Assembly (NCBI GenBank): GCA_002270565.1
Contig: NQMI01000096.1
Coordinates: forward strand, 62,001 to 126,000
Reading direction: 5' to 3'
Length of the DNA stretch: 64,000 nt
Source: Stenocarpella maydis
Taxonomy: Eukaryota; Ascomycota; Sordariomycetes; Diaporthales; Diaporthaceae
Below the pieces are notes generated by a model, which worked only from the letters and a program-made list of their open reading frames with translations, made no database searches and had not been told where the DNA came from. A program made the position numbers and the translations under genes. Shown piece after piece: positions 1 through 10,630 of this stretch. Numbering within the stretch: the first letter of the stretch is position 1; every line of letters begins with the position of its first letter.

Positions 1-1062
1 TATTCCAGTTTAAGCAGTTTAATAAGAGAAAATACAGAGAAATACAGATCTTTAAGTCTTACATTATTAGGGAGATTAAGAGTAAAACTAAGAAGCCATA
101 TAAAAAGTCCCGCCTAGTTATAGCCAGCTTTAGGGATCTTATAAAATATAAGATTCTTATATAATTACTAATAGTATAATATATAAGTTATTAACTCCTT
201 CTTACCTTTATACCTTTTTTAATAACTAAGGGACTACATCTTGAACTCTATGATATTACCTAAGCCTATCTATAGTTAAAATCTACACTTAAGAGGCCCA
301 TCTTATGCTATCTTCCTCCTAAAATAAGGGGTAAATACCTGGCTAGCATGATTATAAGGGTAATTAAGCCTCTATATAGTGTTGCTAAAGCTAGCATGCA
401 CTAGTAGGCCATGTACTATAAATACTATATTGAGAAGCTGGGGATGATTATATCTATATATAACCCGTGCCTCCTAATAGCTAACTATAGTAGTAAGGGT
501 AGCGAGGATATCTTTAGTATTACTACTATGCAGACTGATGATACCCTTACCCTCTATACCCTGGCTTTCTTAGAACTTAAGGAGCAAAAGATTAAGAAGG
601 AGGAGATCTGCTGCAAGCTAAAGGATAAATTAACCCCTAAGAGATTACTGGACTTTAATGGTATGAAGATCACAATGTTATATAATGGCATTATACATCT
701 TAAACAGAAGGGCTAAGGGGTAAAGATATAGCTAATTAACTATACAGCTATAGATTGCATTCAACAGTATATAGAATAATGCACATGAGGAGCATATCTA
801 GCTTCTATTTGCCATCTGGAAGCAGCATTTAACCTCTCTATTGCAGCATAAATTCAAGACCCCAAAGAAGAGGACTATACTAAGTTGAATAGGCGGCTAA
901 AGTGGCAAGCAGACCACCTTGACTGTAGCCTTAACTATATTCCTCTGGACCTTGCGGCAGCTAAGTTGATAATCTTTGTGGATGGGTCTTTTGCTAATAA
1001 TAAGGACCTCAGTTCCTAAATTAGCTATATAATTACTTTAGTAAATGAAAAGCAAACCAAGC
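1..1062 (+). pseudogene. Ty1/copia retrotransposon relic (reverse transcriptase to RNase H), RIP-degraded
   Basis: Plus-strand reading in shifting frames gives pieces of a copia-type polyprotein: IKPLYSVAKA and QTDDTL (reverse transcriptase region around 360-560), then a stretch ending HLKQKG near 716, and FVDGSFANNKDLSS at about 970-1017, which is the RNase H start of fungal Ty1/copia pol. Stops are mostly TAG/TAA where Gln is expected, as RIP produces. The longest open piece is 411-716. The RNase H reading is cut at 1067 by the solo LTR insertion. The relic has no full gag, protease or integrase in the window because it runs off the left edge. Family assignment rests on motif recognition. 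Confidence 0.8.
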
Positions 1063-1670
1063 AACCATCTGATGAATTTGTGCTATAGAATAGCATTCAG
1101 TTCAGCGTGTGTGTGTTTCGGCAGGGTCGCAGTATGGTGCTCTGAGGCGAATTGGGACGATTGACAATGGTCTGGACAACTTTGTATTGAATTAAGTTGG
1201 GCTTCTGTAAGCCCTCCTTATATACCCTCCGACGTCGTCTCACCCCTGGGCACGCTGCGGTCGGCTCTGGTGCAAATTTGCAAATGCCGGAAAATTCGCC
1301 CTTCCAACACACCATCTTTGGTTCCAAGCAGCCAGCCAACCATAGCCCTAGCAATGCCCAAATTAAGTACATACAAACTTCAGAAATCAGGCTATCCAAT
1401 GCACTAAGTCATATACTTTTTGGGTAAGAAATAAGGGTAATGCAGAGGTCTGAATTAAGGTGCAAATGCAGGCCAAAATAATCGACTCACGGCCACCAAA
1501 CTCATCTTGCGTCACGCACGCACTGGGCGTACTTAGCGAAAATCGCCTGACTCGCAAGTCTAGGGTAACTCCTTGCTAGAAAGTCTAGGGTAACTCCTTA
1601 CAACGAAGTCTAGGGTAACTCCTTGCACGGAGTACCAACGCCCTGCTGAGCGGTTCCGTTTAACAAACCA
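1063..1670 (-). repeat. Solo LTR (598 bp, 1068-1665) with 5-bp target duplication AACCA
   Basis: The element reads TGTTAAACGG...TTCATCAGA on the minus strand. It is flanked on both sides by AACCA (1063-1067 and 1666-1670), a perfect 5-bp target-site duplication, and is inserted in the copia relic. A second copy lies at 53412-54005 on the opposite strand. By eye the two differ by about three substitutions and one 4-bp (AC)n indel. It carries a TATA box (TATATAA, 1218-1224 on the minus strand) and three 25-bp direct repeats (1558-1625), as expected for U3. The 3' end is GA rather than the usual CA. The sequence is not RIP-mutated, unlike its surroundings. Confidence 0.8.
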
Positions 1671-1677
1671 TTTATAT

Positions 1678-1851
1678 NNNNNNNNNNNNNNNNNNNNNNN
1701 NNNNNNNNNNNNNNNNNNNNNNNNNNNNNNNNNNNNNNNNNNNNNNNNNNNNNNNNNNNNNNNNNNNNNNNNNNNNNNNNNNNNNNNNNNNNNNNNNNNN
1801 NNNNNNNNNNNNNNNNNNNNNNNNNNNNNNNNNNNNNNNNNNNNNNNNNNN
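1678..1851. other. Assembly gap (174 N)
   Basis: A run of N between the solo LTR and the gypsy LTR arm. The true length and the join between the two repeat fragments are unknown, so the left edge of the window may be mis-scaffolded. Confidence 0.99.
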
Positions 1852-2240
1852 AAGAGGGAGAGCGAGAGGACAAAACCTCCACACACACAAAAAGGCACAC
1901 GTTCTGCCAGAGCCCTGATCAAGCAACCACCCCAAGAGGAGCGTGGAAGGCAAGAAGAGGAGCCCCTGACGCGATAGGAGAGTTATGAGGGGAATAGAGG
2001 GTGCCAAAAAGGAGAGGCAGAAAAAGAGGGCACAAGAAATGATTTCACAGTACACACGTATATATCAGACAGATACAAATTCACAGGGTATAAAAAGATT
2101 GATTCTCTAGGACTAGAAATTTCTCAAAAGCAACGCAGGAAGGCCCCTTCTTATAGTCTTGGAGGGGGGGGGGGAATGCCAAGGCTGGTTTTCCTCCGGA
2201 TTCTGAAACATGCCGGTTCCCCTAGACCCCGGAACAACAG
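1852..2240 (-). repeat. Gypsy-type LTR/leader fragment, inverted copy of 54955-55345
   Basis: The reverse complement matches 54955-55345 over about 390 bp, including shared blocks such as CTTTTGAGAAATTTCTAG and CAATCTTTTTATACCCTG. The right-hand copy sits immediately upstream of a plus-strand gypsy element, so this arm is most likely an LTR plus adjacent leader of that family. This copy keeps more C residues than the right copy (e.g. CGCGTCAG against TGCATTAG), so it has suffered less RIP. The left end is lost in the assembly gap. A G-run of 12 at about 2163-2174 is close to the outer end. Confidence 0.65.
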
Positions 2241-3163
2241 TACCAACAACCAGCAAAACTTCAGATCCCCATCAACTAGTTACCTGTATCTTACCCTAAG
2301 GAGCTATACAATTAGCTAGTATATAGTTCAAATCCATCCTAAGGGCAAGACCTTATAGCCAAGATTTTTACAGTAGTGCCTACACACTAAGGGTTTAAAT
2401 AACAAGGGTTACCACTATCCCATAGGCACTTAAGTTGCTAGCTATATATATCAAGCATCCCCAGTCAAGATTTCATAGTCTTAACTCCTGCTCAACATAT
2501 ATTTTATATACTTACTAAGAGCAGCATTAGATATTATACGCTCCACTATATATTTTATTAACAAGTTAGCTCTAATATGCTATTCATTACCATCTACTAT
2601 AATCCCTACCTAACCTAACTACTACCTTATCCACACCCACTAACTCTTGCTATTAGCCTTTAATAGAAAGGGCTTTATTAAGTATTCTTCCCTTAAATAG
2701 CCTTAAGTAAAGAAGGCTTTTATAGATCAAGTTATCATTAAAACTTATTATTAATATCTACCATCAGATTAGCAGCTAATCTAGATTATATTTAATTTAG
2801 TTAATTATTAATATTTAGTAAAGAGAGAAAAGGGGTGTAAAAGGCCGGATAGTTATTATTCTAGTTCTAGGGAGTCCAGGCAATTATTATTCCAGCTCTA
2901 GGTAAATCCTTATTTAACCTATAGCCTATAGGTAAAAGAAGTATAAGTCCTTATTATATATTTCTTTTAAAATTCTTAAGTACTAAAAATAATAAATAAG
3001 CAGTATATATTAATAGAAGCGGATATTTTGTATAGGGAAAGCACTATATTATACCAGACCATATAATTACGGGCTCCTAGCTTCCAGAGGAAGCAGGGAC
3101 CACTATAATACACCAGGCCTCTCCGGGTGCCTGTATTTAATGGGCACTTGGCATAACAGTATA
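2241..3163. other. AT-rich repeat-derived DNA, no gene
   Basis: Low-GC sequence full of TA dinucleotides and short poly-A/T, with no sustained reading frame. It resembles RIP-degraded transposon sequence, but no protein motif could be recognised. Confidence 0.6.
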
Positions 3164-3443
3164 TTTAATAAACTTAGCAAAGGGGCTGCTATAACTAAAA
3201 GCAACGGCAATATAGGGATTCTGATAATGAATACGGCAATTCTTTTGTTCTTATTACAATAGCAAGAGCATGGGTTCAACCTCACGCCTGGGATTTTTTT
3301 TTAATGAACTTGGCAAAGGGGCTGCCACAACCAAAAGCAACAGCAACACAGGGATTCTGATGACAAATACAGCAATTCTTTTATTCTTATTATAACAGTG
3401 AGAGCGTGGGTTCAACCCCACGCCTGGGATTTTTTTTTTACTA
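3164..3443 (+). repeat. Tandem pair of ~140-bp units, each ending in a B-box-like hairpin plus T-run
   Basis: Two head-to-tail units (about 3164-3303 and 3304-3443) share the order: (A/G)AACTTRGCAAAGGGGCTG, a CAGGGATTCTGAT-like block, an AATTCTTTTRTTCTTATTA-like block, then GTGGGTTCAACCCCAC-like and CGCCTGGGA followed by T8-T9. The GGTTCAANNCC core fits an RNA polymerase III B-box and the T-run fits a Pol III terminator. The hairpin resembles a tRNA T-arm, but it is one base short, and no A-box or acceptor partner is visible. The unit may be a degenerate SINE or tRNA-related repeat. The first unit is more AT-mutated than the second. Confidence 0.55.
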
Positions 3444-3540
3444 TGATTTTTAAGAGAAAAGACTACCGGTATGGCAATAGTAGTGTGCAACAGCACATTA
3501 GTGGGCTATCGCTACAGCCACCGTACTATAGCCAGAGGGC

Positions 3541-3563
3541 GTAGTTGCTTACTAAGCAACTAC
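3541..3563. repeat. Perfect 10-bp-arm palindrome
   Basis: GTAGTTGCTT - ACT - AAGCAACTAC forms a perfect hairpin with a 3-nt loop. It lies 250 bp downstream of the DUF3112 gene stop, in sequence with several other short inverted repeats. No function is assigned. Confidence 0.7.
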
Positions 3564-3809
3564 CACCCACTATATAGACCCGAGATAGCTGGCGGGCTAC
3601 GCCCACTGCACCCACTACTCGAAAGACGGAGAGAAATACAAGAACAACACCCCACTCGTATTGCAATACGTGACCCATCCAACAATTACAAAAATCAAGC
3701 TTGACACAAAACACCAGTGCCGGTCCGTCATGATTGTGATTTCACATGTACAGTTAGAAAAAGAATGATCCCCAGCCTGCTGAGCACCCAGGTATGGAGC
3801 CCTTGCGGT

Positions 3810-5630
3810 TCAGATTTTCTCCATGGTTGTTTGGAGCTCGCCTGCGTCATTAGATGTGCGGTACATCGACCGTGTCGTTCTCGGGGGCCTGGGCGGCCGC
3901 TGCTGAACCGGCAACGCAAAGTTAGCCTGCGAATGTCGCCTCGTGATGCTCGACGTCGACCTAACCGCGGCCACGACAGACTGCCGCCGGCTGACCCTAT
4001 AAGTCGGCCGCGGCGGCAGCCTGCCCTCGTTTGCTATGTCCTCGGTCGTATCCACCAGCGACACAGTATCAGGGACCGATGGGTAGAACACTGCAAAGAC
4101 GGGCTCCGTGCCGGGCAGCATGAACGATGAGGTGTCAGATGGTTTCAGGATCTGGTGGTAGAGACCGGTTTCCTCTATCCTGTCTCTGATCTCTCCGCGG
4201 GACACCAGCACTGCCTTCTCCATGTCGCCGGCCTTGTTCGCCGAGTAGTCGCCCCGCTTGGATGATCCGTTGGGGACGTGGAAGAGCAGGTCGATCCGAG
4301 CAAATGCGTACAGCGCGACGACTATTATCTCGAATGTGAACTGCGTGATGTAGAAGACGGCCTTGCTGTACAGCACGTCACCGCTGTTGGCAGGGCGCGG
4401 GTTGAAGGTGCCGTATGTCCGCACCGTGGCGCCCGTGGCCAGCAACGCGGCGCCGAGCATCGCCAGCGATGTCTTGACCCGCAGGCTTCCGCTACCGAAT
4501 TTTTCTGGTTTTGGCCCTGGGATGGCACATGCTATTGAAATGACGAGGAAGGGAAAGGTGACGACCCATATGTTCCACGATGAGCCGAACTTTAGGAGGG
4601 CCACGGCAGTGTCGGCGCGATCTGGGTTGTCTGTGGAGAAGAAGAATATACTGATTGATACAATCTGGAGGATTATGACTGGCGGGACGGAGATTGCAAG
4701 GACTCTGGTGACCAGGCTGAAGGGGACGGACCAGCCGACGACGGGATGCATGGAGCGTACAATGCGCTGGGCGAAAAATATGTTCACTACAAAGATGACC
4801 GCGGCTCTATTGAATGGTCAAGATTAGCGAATTGCATCTCAAGGAGTTCGAGGGCCGGGCTTGGCTTACCCTCCATTGAAGAAAATCTGAGCCAGTAGAA
4901 TTATCACTCGGAGTTGACTGAAGACCCAAACAATCCGGAATATGCATGTCACTGATCTGATCATACAGAAATCGAACATCAGATCTGAGAGCAAGAACTT
5001 GTGCCCTCTTTTCGCGTTGGCTCTGTAGATGGAGATGTGTGTGATTGCTCCCGTGAGGAAGAGAAGCAGGAAAATGATCGTGGCAGGGAGGTCAAGGCTC
5101 TTGCTCGGCGGATTGCCACCAAGCAGGTCTCCAGTTGCTGGATCTATTTTCATTTCCCCGCCGGGGCCCTGGACTGCCACCACAGACGGAGCCCGATTCG
5201 GGACCTGGTTGGCACTGGGCGGTCTCGCCTGGGCCGCTGCTGAGGGCGAATTGGAAACGGATGAGGCATTACCTTGCACAGGAGCTGAGGAACCCTGGGC
5301 CACTGCCGGGCTCAGCTCTCCCCCGGATGCTGGGCTCTCGGCCGCCTGCACGGTCGGGTTGCCATGGTTGGAGTCGGATGTGCTCTGCAGAGTAGCGGGT
5401 GCGGCGGACGGCGTTGATATCGCCAGTGATCGTGCGGCTGGCAGGAAATCTGGGACTGCAACAGGTGTTGCTTCAATGACCACCGAGGTGGTGGCGGTGG
5501 GAGCTTTTGCTGTGGTGACTGTGACCGTCTTTGCGTTATCCTTGTCGTCATCGCCATCAGCTCGGACACCTCTGTCCACCACGAGGATGCACACTGTGGC
5601 TATAACGCGATAAAGAGTTACCAGCCTCAT
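3810..5630 (-). CDS. DUF3112-family multi-pass membrane protein
   Basis: Exons 5630-4870 and 4806-3810; the 63-bp intron (GTAAGC..TAG) restores frame and gives 585 aa. The start at 5630 is preferred over upstream codons because MRLVTLYRVIATVCILV begins a signal-peptide-like segment. Next comes a Ser/Thr/Ala/Pro-rich, probably extracellular region of about 170 residues. Then come about seven hydrophobic helices, with GHKFLLSDLMFDFCMIRSVT and NIFFAQRIVRSMHPVVGWS, blocks typical of the fungal DUF3112 family. The C-terminal ~130 residues are polar, rich in Arg/Ser/Pro, and likely cytoplasmic. The biochemical role is unknown. The topology (signal, Ser/Thr-rich ectodomain, seven helices) would suit a sensor-like protein, but that is inference. 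Confidence 0.82.
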
Positions 5631-8505
5631 GATGGAGAGCCAGATCCTGAGGTCGATCAATATCACATATGTCGATAGATGCTGCAGTGGAAGTTCGAGC
5701 CGGGGGAAACCAGATATCAAGTCTTTCGAATAAGCTCATGCAACTTGGGACCGGCTGTAATATCCGGCATATGTTATAGAATTCACTTGAGCAGAATCAA
5801 AGGGCTATATTTCCACGTCCCCGGATCCTTGGGAGTGTCAGACGTCATCCCACATCCTCCTAGGACAGGTATGGTCATGTTTTGCGCATGGTTTCCCACA
5901 TGCGGGTATGATACGTAGGTAGGACATCGTGGTTCGACCTCTTGCACTCCCAACACTTACGCTGGACAGGGCAGATGCGAGGCTGAGACGGCCCTCCGTG
6001 GTTGTGCTGCCAAGAAAGGAAGTCTTTTGCTGTGTCCCCGTCCCAAGTTCTCGACGGCTGTCAACCAGCCCAGCCACATTATAGTTTAGACGGGCCTACG
6101 GCTGAGTTAGGAAGGCATGGACGAGGCACGGAACTTTCTAGTATACTCCAGTCCTCATGGGCTGTGAAGATCAAACGGAACCTAGAGTGACTGTATTCCC
6201 GTTTCAAGTCACCGGTAGGGTGGTGGAGGAGTCCGATGTGACCAACCTGTAACTCAATGCTTGCGGTGAGAGCCTTGCCTCGGGGGCCGGACACCCGTTG
6301 AAGCCTCACGCTGTCGAAAAGGGGACGCGAGATCAATTACCCGTCACTTTTACCTATTGCCTCGATCCCACCAGCACGGGGCAACTATTGTTGTTCCGGC
6401 TTAGCAGCTGGTCCTGTTCTTAATCCGATCACAACTCCTTTTTAAACAAGAGCTGCGGCGGTCCCTTCGTATAATCATAAACGCTCAAAGACCTAGCATC
6501 AAATAATAAATATAATTCTGATAGCAGTGGGTGTAAAACGCAATAGCCGCTAAGAAAATAGTGATAGCCTCGTAATGAGGCTAGTCGAGACCGGCTTCGT
6601 AGAGGAAGTCAAGGAATACAATAATCAGGAACTGAAGAGCGGGCTCCCTACTCGACACCAACCTCATTCCCAACTCGATGTACACCTGCATTTGTTTGTA
6701 CGGATCGTGTGACTATGTGACGATATCATCGCCGCAATGCTAGGGACTGTGCAACAATCCGCGAGTCGGACCGAGCCTGGTCGCATAATACCGGAACACG
6801 GTCTACCACACAAGGGTAAGGTGGTGTCCAGCAGGCCTTATCGATCTCGGAATAAAGGCTGATCTACGCCGCCCGCGCTGACCATGGTTATCGCTGGGAC
6901 CTGCAAGCTCTGAAGAAACATGTTTTGCTCTTTCCGCGGCCATCCGGGGCCCTCGTGTCTGCCTGCACCTGAGTAAAGCCCAACGAGCTGCATAAGAATT
7001 ACGAGAAACAGCTTAGCCCCAGCGCGAACAACAGCCTTGGCGGGCAAACGTTGGCGCAAGGGTGTTTTCGGCTGCCCGGCTGGCTCTCGCAAGACTGGTC
7101 CCTTTTTCGGTCAACCCCCGCGAGGGCACCCCCCATACCAGACATTGGCAGTGCACGCGAATATCAAGAACGTGTTGACGCCCAGATTGGCCCCAATCAT
7201 TGCTTCTGGGTCCTCGCGTGCAGCACCCTGTTCTTGCTTTGATGCTGGGCACAAGGAGCTCCCGTCCGGGACCACGTCAGGCCGTACCGACAGGCTGTCA
7301 AAGTGCGATCGCAGATCCTGCCAACGCAGTGCACGTCACTGTCATCCTTTCTTGCCCTCGAGAAGCTCGCAAGATAGCTTTCACTGCGGCAGAGGCGCGC
7401 GGGATCGGCCGATATCAAGATCAGTCCAATTATGAGCACTTCGAGGCCTGTGCAGAGAACAGATGGTGGCTAACTTGTTGAAGACCGACCTTGCGGACAC
7501 GAGAAAGTCCAATGGTTACTATCACCATCAGAATGAAATAAATTACATAGGTTGGCTCGGATGGGCCCTCAGCCTCCCACTGGAGTATCGGAAGAGGCTC
7601 CGAGGACGCCTCTTTGCGGCTTGTACTGCACGATTAATTGTGTTACACTTCTGCTGTGCGCTAGCAGAGAGCAGATGTATCTACAGCGTATCAACACAAT
7701 TGAGGATGATGTACTTATTAGTAGGCGCGCGGGTAGGGGAATGGCATGCGCAGAACTCTCGTTCCTCCCCGGGGCTCAGGCCACCGTACCACCGTCCGTG
7801 TTGGGCCGTCGCTTAGACATGCCAGCTGACTTTACTGACAGGTCTCCAATCCAATGCAAATATCTAGGTATACTATACCGTCTGCGACTGCCAGACGCTG
7901 TGTTTCTAGGTTGGATTTCCAACGGCTGCACAGTAGAAATGACACGGGACGAATCACAGGCAAAAGTCTGCAGTCACAAGCGACGAGGTGCGGCGGGCGG
8001 ATCTCTGAGACTGTTTCAACTGATGTTGGGGTTACAACTTTCCACCACCCGAACCTTGGGTCGGCATCCTGGAACCCCAAGCACACGACCAGAGCGAGAG
8101 CAGGGCGAAACTGGGGAGCACTTTGTTTGCCGGACCTGTCACGAACAACATCATCGCCTACTGCACTCGTCTTCTCCCTGAGTCCCTGGAGGTGCTTTGC
8201 TACGACGTCCCAAAATCATCAGCCCGATGCAAGCTCTTTGGAGGTTTCATGCGTTCTAGCCTCGCTCACTAGATTCACGAGCAGTCCGTCAATTCTGGGC
8301 CGAGGACATCCAAAGAAGAGGAAAAGGGCAAGAAAAGAAAAGGAAAAAAAAAGGGTAGACACCAAAACCGCGGAGCTTGTTGCGAGCATCCAGCTTCGAT
8401 CAGACTTGTGATTGCTCCTCCGACATATCCCACCTGGCCTACAGTGTTTGCGACATCTGTCCTTCAACCGCTCCACGGGTCCCTTTCCCCTACGCACCTT
8501 CCGCC
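5631..8505. other. Intergenic region, no supported gene
   Basis: Between the divergent DUF3112 and Zn2Cys6 genes. GC content is ordinary, but the reading frames are short and overlapping on both strands, and no family motif was recognised. A few hydrophobic fragments on the minus strand near 7150-7440 could be remains of a decayed membrane-protein gene. A purine-only tract lies at about 8310-8358, some 150 bp upstream of the transcription-factor start; it may be promoter or 5' UTR. Confidence 0.5.
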
Positions 8506-10630
8506 ATGGTGAACACCGGACATCCGAGCAGGGCCTGCAAGCTTTGCCGGGCCCGCAGAATAAAGTGTGACGAGACAAAACCGCACTGCATCAAGTGCAG
8601 GAAATCCAAACGACAATGCCCTGGATACAGAGACCCGTTCGAGATCAACCTACGTGACGAGACTCAGTCAACCATCAGGAAGGCAAAGGCAGCAGCGAAG
8701 AGGAGGACAGGACGACAGGATGACCGAGAAACGTCGTCAGATGAGTCTCCAACCAAGTCAGCACACTCCGCAGGCCGCAACTTCGCGCGGAGCAGAGGAT
8801 CGCCGCACGCCTCCGATGGATCATGGGAAACCCTCACCCAGTCAGCCCAGTCATCGCCTGCCTCACAGGTCGCCCAGATAAACAGGTCATCCAGATCACC
8901 AACCCTCACCAATGGCTTCGGCGTATTCGACTTCACTTACTCATCGCCCACCCAGGATGATCCATTCGACTTCAACTCGGCATGGTCGTTGCCGGCAGAA
9001 GCCTACTCGATTCCGATCCAGAGAGTTGCCAAGGCTCTTGGGTCATGGGATTTCAGCCGCTCCTTCGACGGCACCACCTGGGGATGCGGCGACAGCTTCA
9101 ACAGCCCAGGCTCAAGCATTGCTCCTGTCTTTCCGGGCCTACAGACACCACTCGACGAGCAGGCGACTTGCTTTTTCCTGTCGAATTTTGTTCTGACTTT
9201 CTCACCCGGCCAGAACCCCGGACTGTTCAGCTTCGTCCTCAAGATCCTGCAAGCACCTGGGATCAAAGAGACCCCTTTCCCCATGGCCTTTACCGCAGTC
9301 TCGCTGGCGGCCTTGGCCGGGAGGCCAAATTCGAGACATCTGCTTCCTAGGTCTCAAGTCTACTATAGCACGGCCTTGGTGCAGCTGAAGGAGGTACTGC
9401 AGGACAAAAAACGCGCTACAGATGATACGACGCTGGCAACAACAATTTTGTTGTCCTTGTACGAGGTAAGCCTTAGGGTAAACCCTGGTCGAGATATCCT
9501 GCTATACGCAAATTGCCTGACAACAGTTAGGCCTTGGCGAGCGCCGACGAGGGTATGGCAGGGTGGTCAAACCACCTAGACGGCGCAAAAGCGCTCATCC
9601 GCCTTCGCGGAAAGAATGTTATCACGGAATCGACACCAGAGGGGCTCGAGATGTTTCAACTTGTGCGATCCATGTCGGTATGCAACAGCGGGCCCCCGCC
9701 CGGCCCTTGTCGGCGCACGTGAAACCGCGAATTCGCTGGTGATAGATTCAAATCAACTAACCTCACTAATAGATCCGGCAAAATATGTTTGGCTTTGTCG
9801 CAAATCCTTCGGTTAGCGACGTGGAGTGGTGGGGTCAGCATGTCGTCTCCGATAAATCTGGTCACATCGCCCTCGTGCTCAATATGAAGACAACGCTCAT
9901 CCGGGCCGAGGCCGACGCGCTCCTCACGTCCGGCCCCAAGACAGCAGGGAAGGTCGACAAGGCACTGGACCTCCTCCGCCGGGCGCGGGAGATGGTTACC
10001 GAGCTCGGCTGCTGGCTCGAGAACTGCCAGCCGACCTGGCCAAAATTCGTCTCCGGCTGGGCCGAGGAGACCTCTGATGACAGGCTTGACAAGGCGGCCA
10101 CCTTCCCCGGACCTCTCTACACGTTCCCCAATGTCTGGGTTGCGGGAAAACACTTAAACACCAACGCGTCGAGAATCCTGCTTGCGGGTATTATCATTCG
10201 CTGTGTACGGTGGATTTGCGCGCCGTCCGACCCCGTCAAGACTGACGACTATGCCGACGCCATGCGCATCGGCTGTGAGGAGGTCACTAATGTGATCGCT
10301 AGCGTTCCGTACTTTGTGACCTGGCAGGGCGATTACACAACCACTCCGTACTTCCCTTGCGGTGCCCCAACCAGCCCCAAGGCGTACAGCGGCGTGACGG
10401 CTCTATACCCCCTCCTCTGTACCGGGTTGAGCGAATTTGTGACGCCGAGGCAGAAGAAATGGCTCTGCGGCCGGTTGGTTGGCATGTCGGAAGCTATGGG
10501 AATCAAGCAAGCCGAGGTCTTCTCCAAGGTGACACCATTCTTGTGTCTATATGCGACACCCAGGGAGGTCCAACATGCTAATCCATTCGTGCAGTTCATA
10601 TCCAACCGGGGTCCTACAGTGACCCTATAA
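8506..10630 (+). CDS. Zn2Cys6 (fungal binuclear zinc cluster) transcription factor
   Basis: Exons 8506-9465, 9531-9677 and 9773-10630; introns of 65 and 95 bp; 654 aa. The ATG at 8506 (GCCATGG context) places the zinc cluster at residues 11-38: Cys11-X2-Cys14-X6-Cys21-X6-Cys28-X2-Cys31-X6-Cys38. It is followed by QCPGYRDPF and a basic/Ser-rich linker. From about residue 240 onward the protein has the helical middle-homology region usual for regulators with a Fungal_trans_2-type domain (LSLYEALASADEGMAGW across the first splice, and TFPNVWVAGKHLNTNASRIL later). It probably acts in the nucleus as a DNA-binding regulator. Targets are not evident; the next genes downstream are a peptide transporter and a small membrane protein. 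Confidence 0.9.

Noticed and set aside
1197..1427. 76-codon ORF and its reverse-strand partner, repeated at 53650-53971
   Set aside because: They lie entirely within the solo LTR copies; the repeat of the frame is due to the repeat of the LTR.
1560..2055. ORFs running through the N gap
   Set aside because: Translation across undetermined bases has no meaning.
3410..3440. tRNA gene at the GTGGGTTCAACCCCAC hairpin
   Set aside because: The T-arm is one base short and no D-arm, anticodon arm or 5' acceptor strand is present; kept as a repeat instead.
7037..8181. Several 130-210 codon plus-strand ORFs
   Set aside because: Biased composition, overlapping frames, no motif, no splice logic; typical chance ORFs in GC-balanced intergenic DNA.
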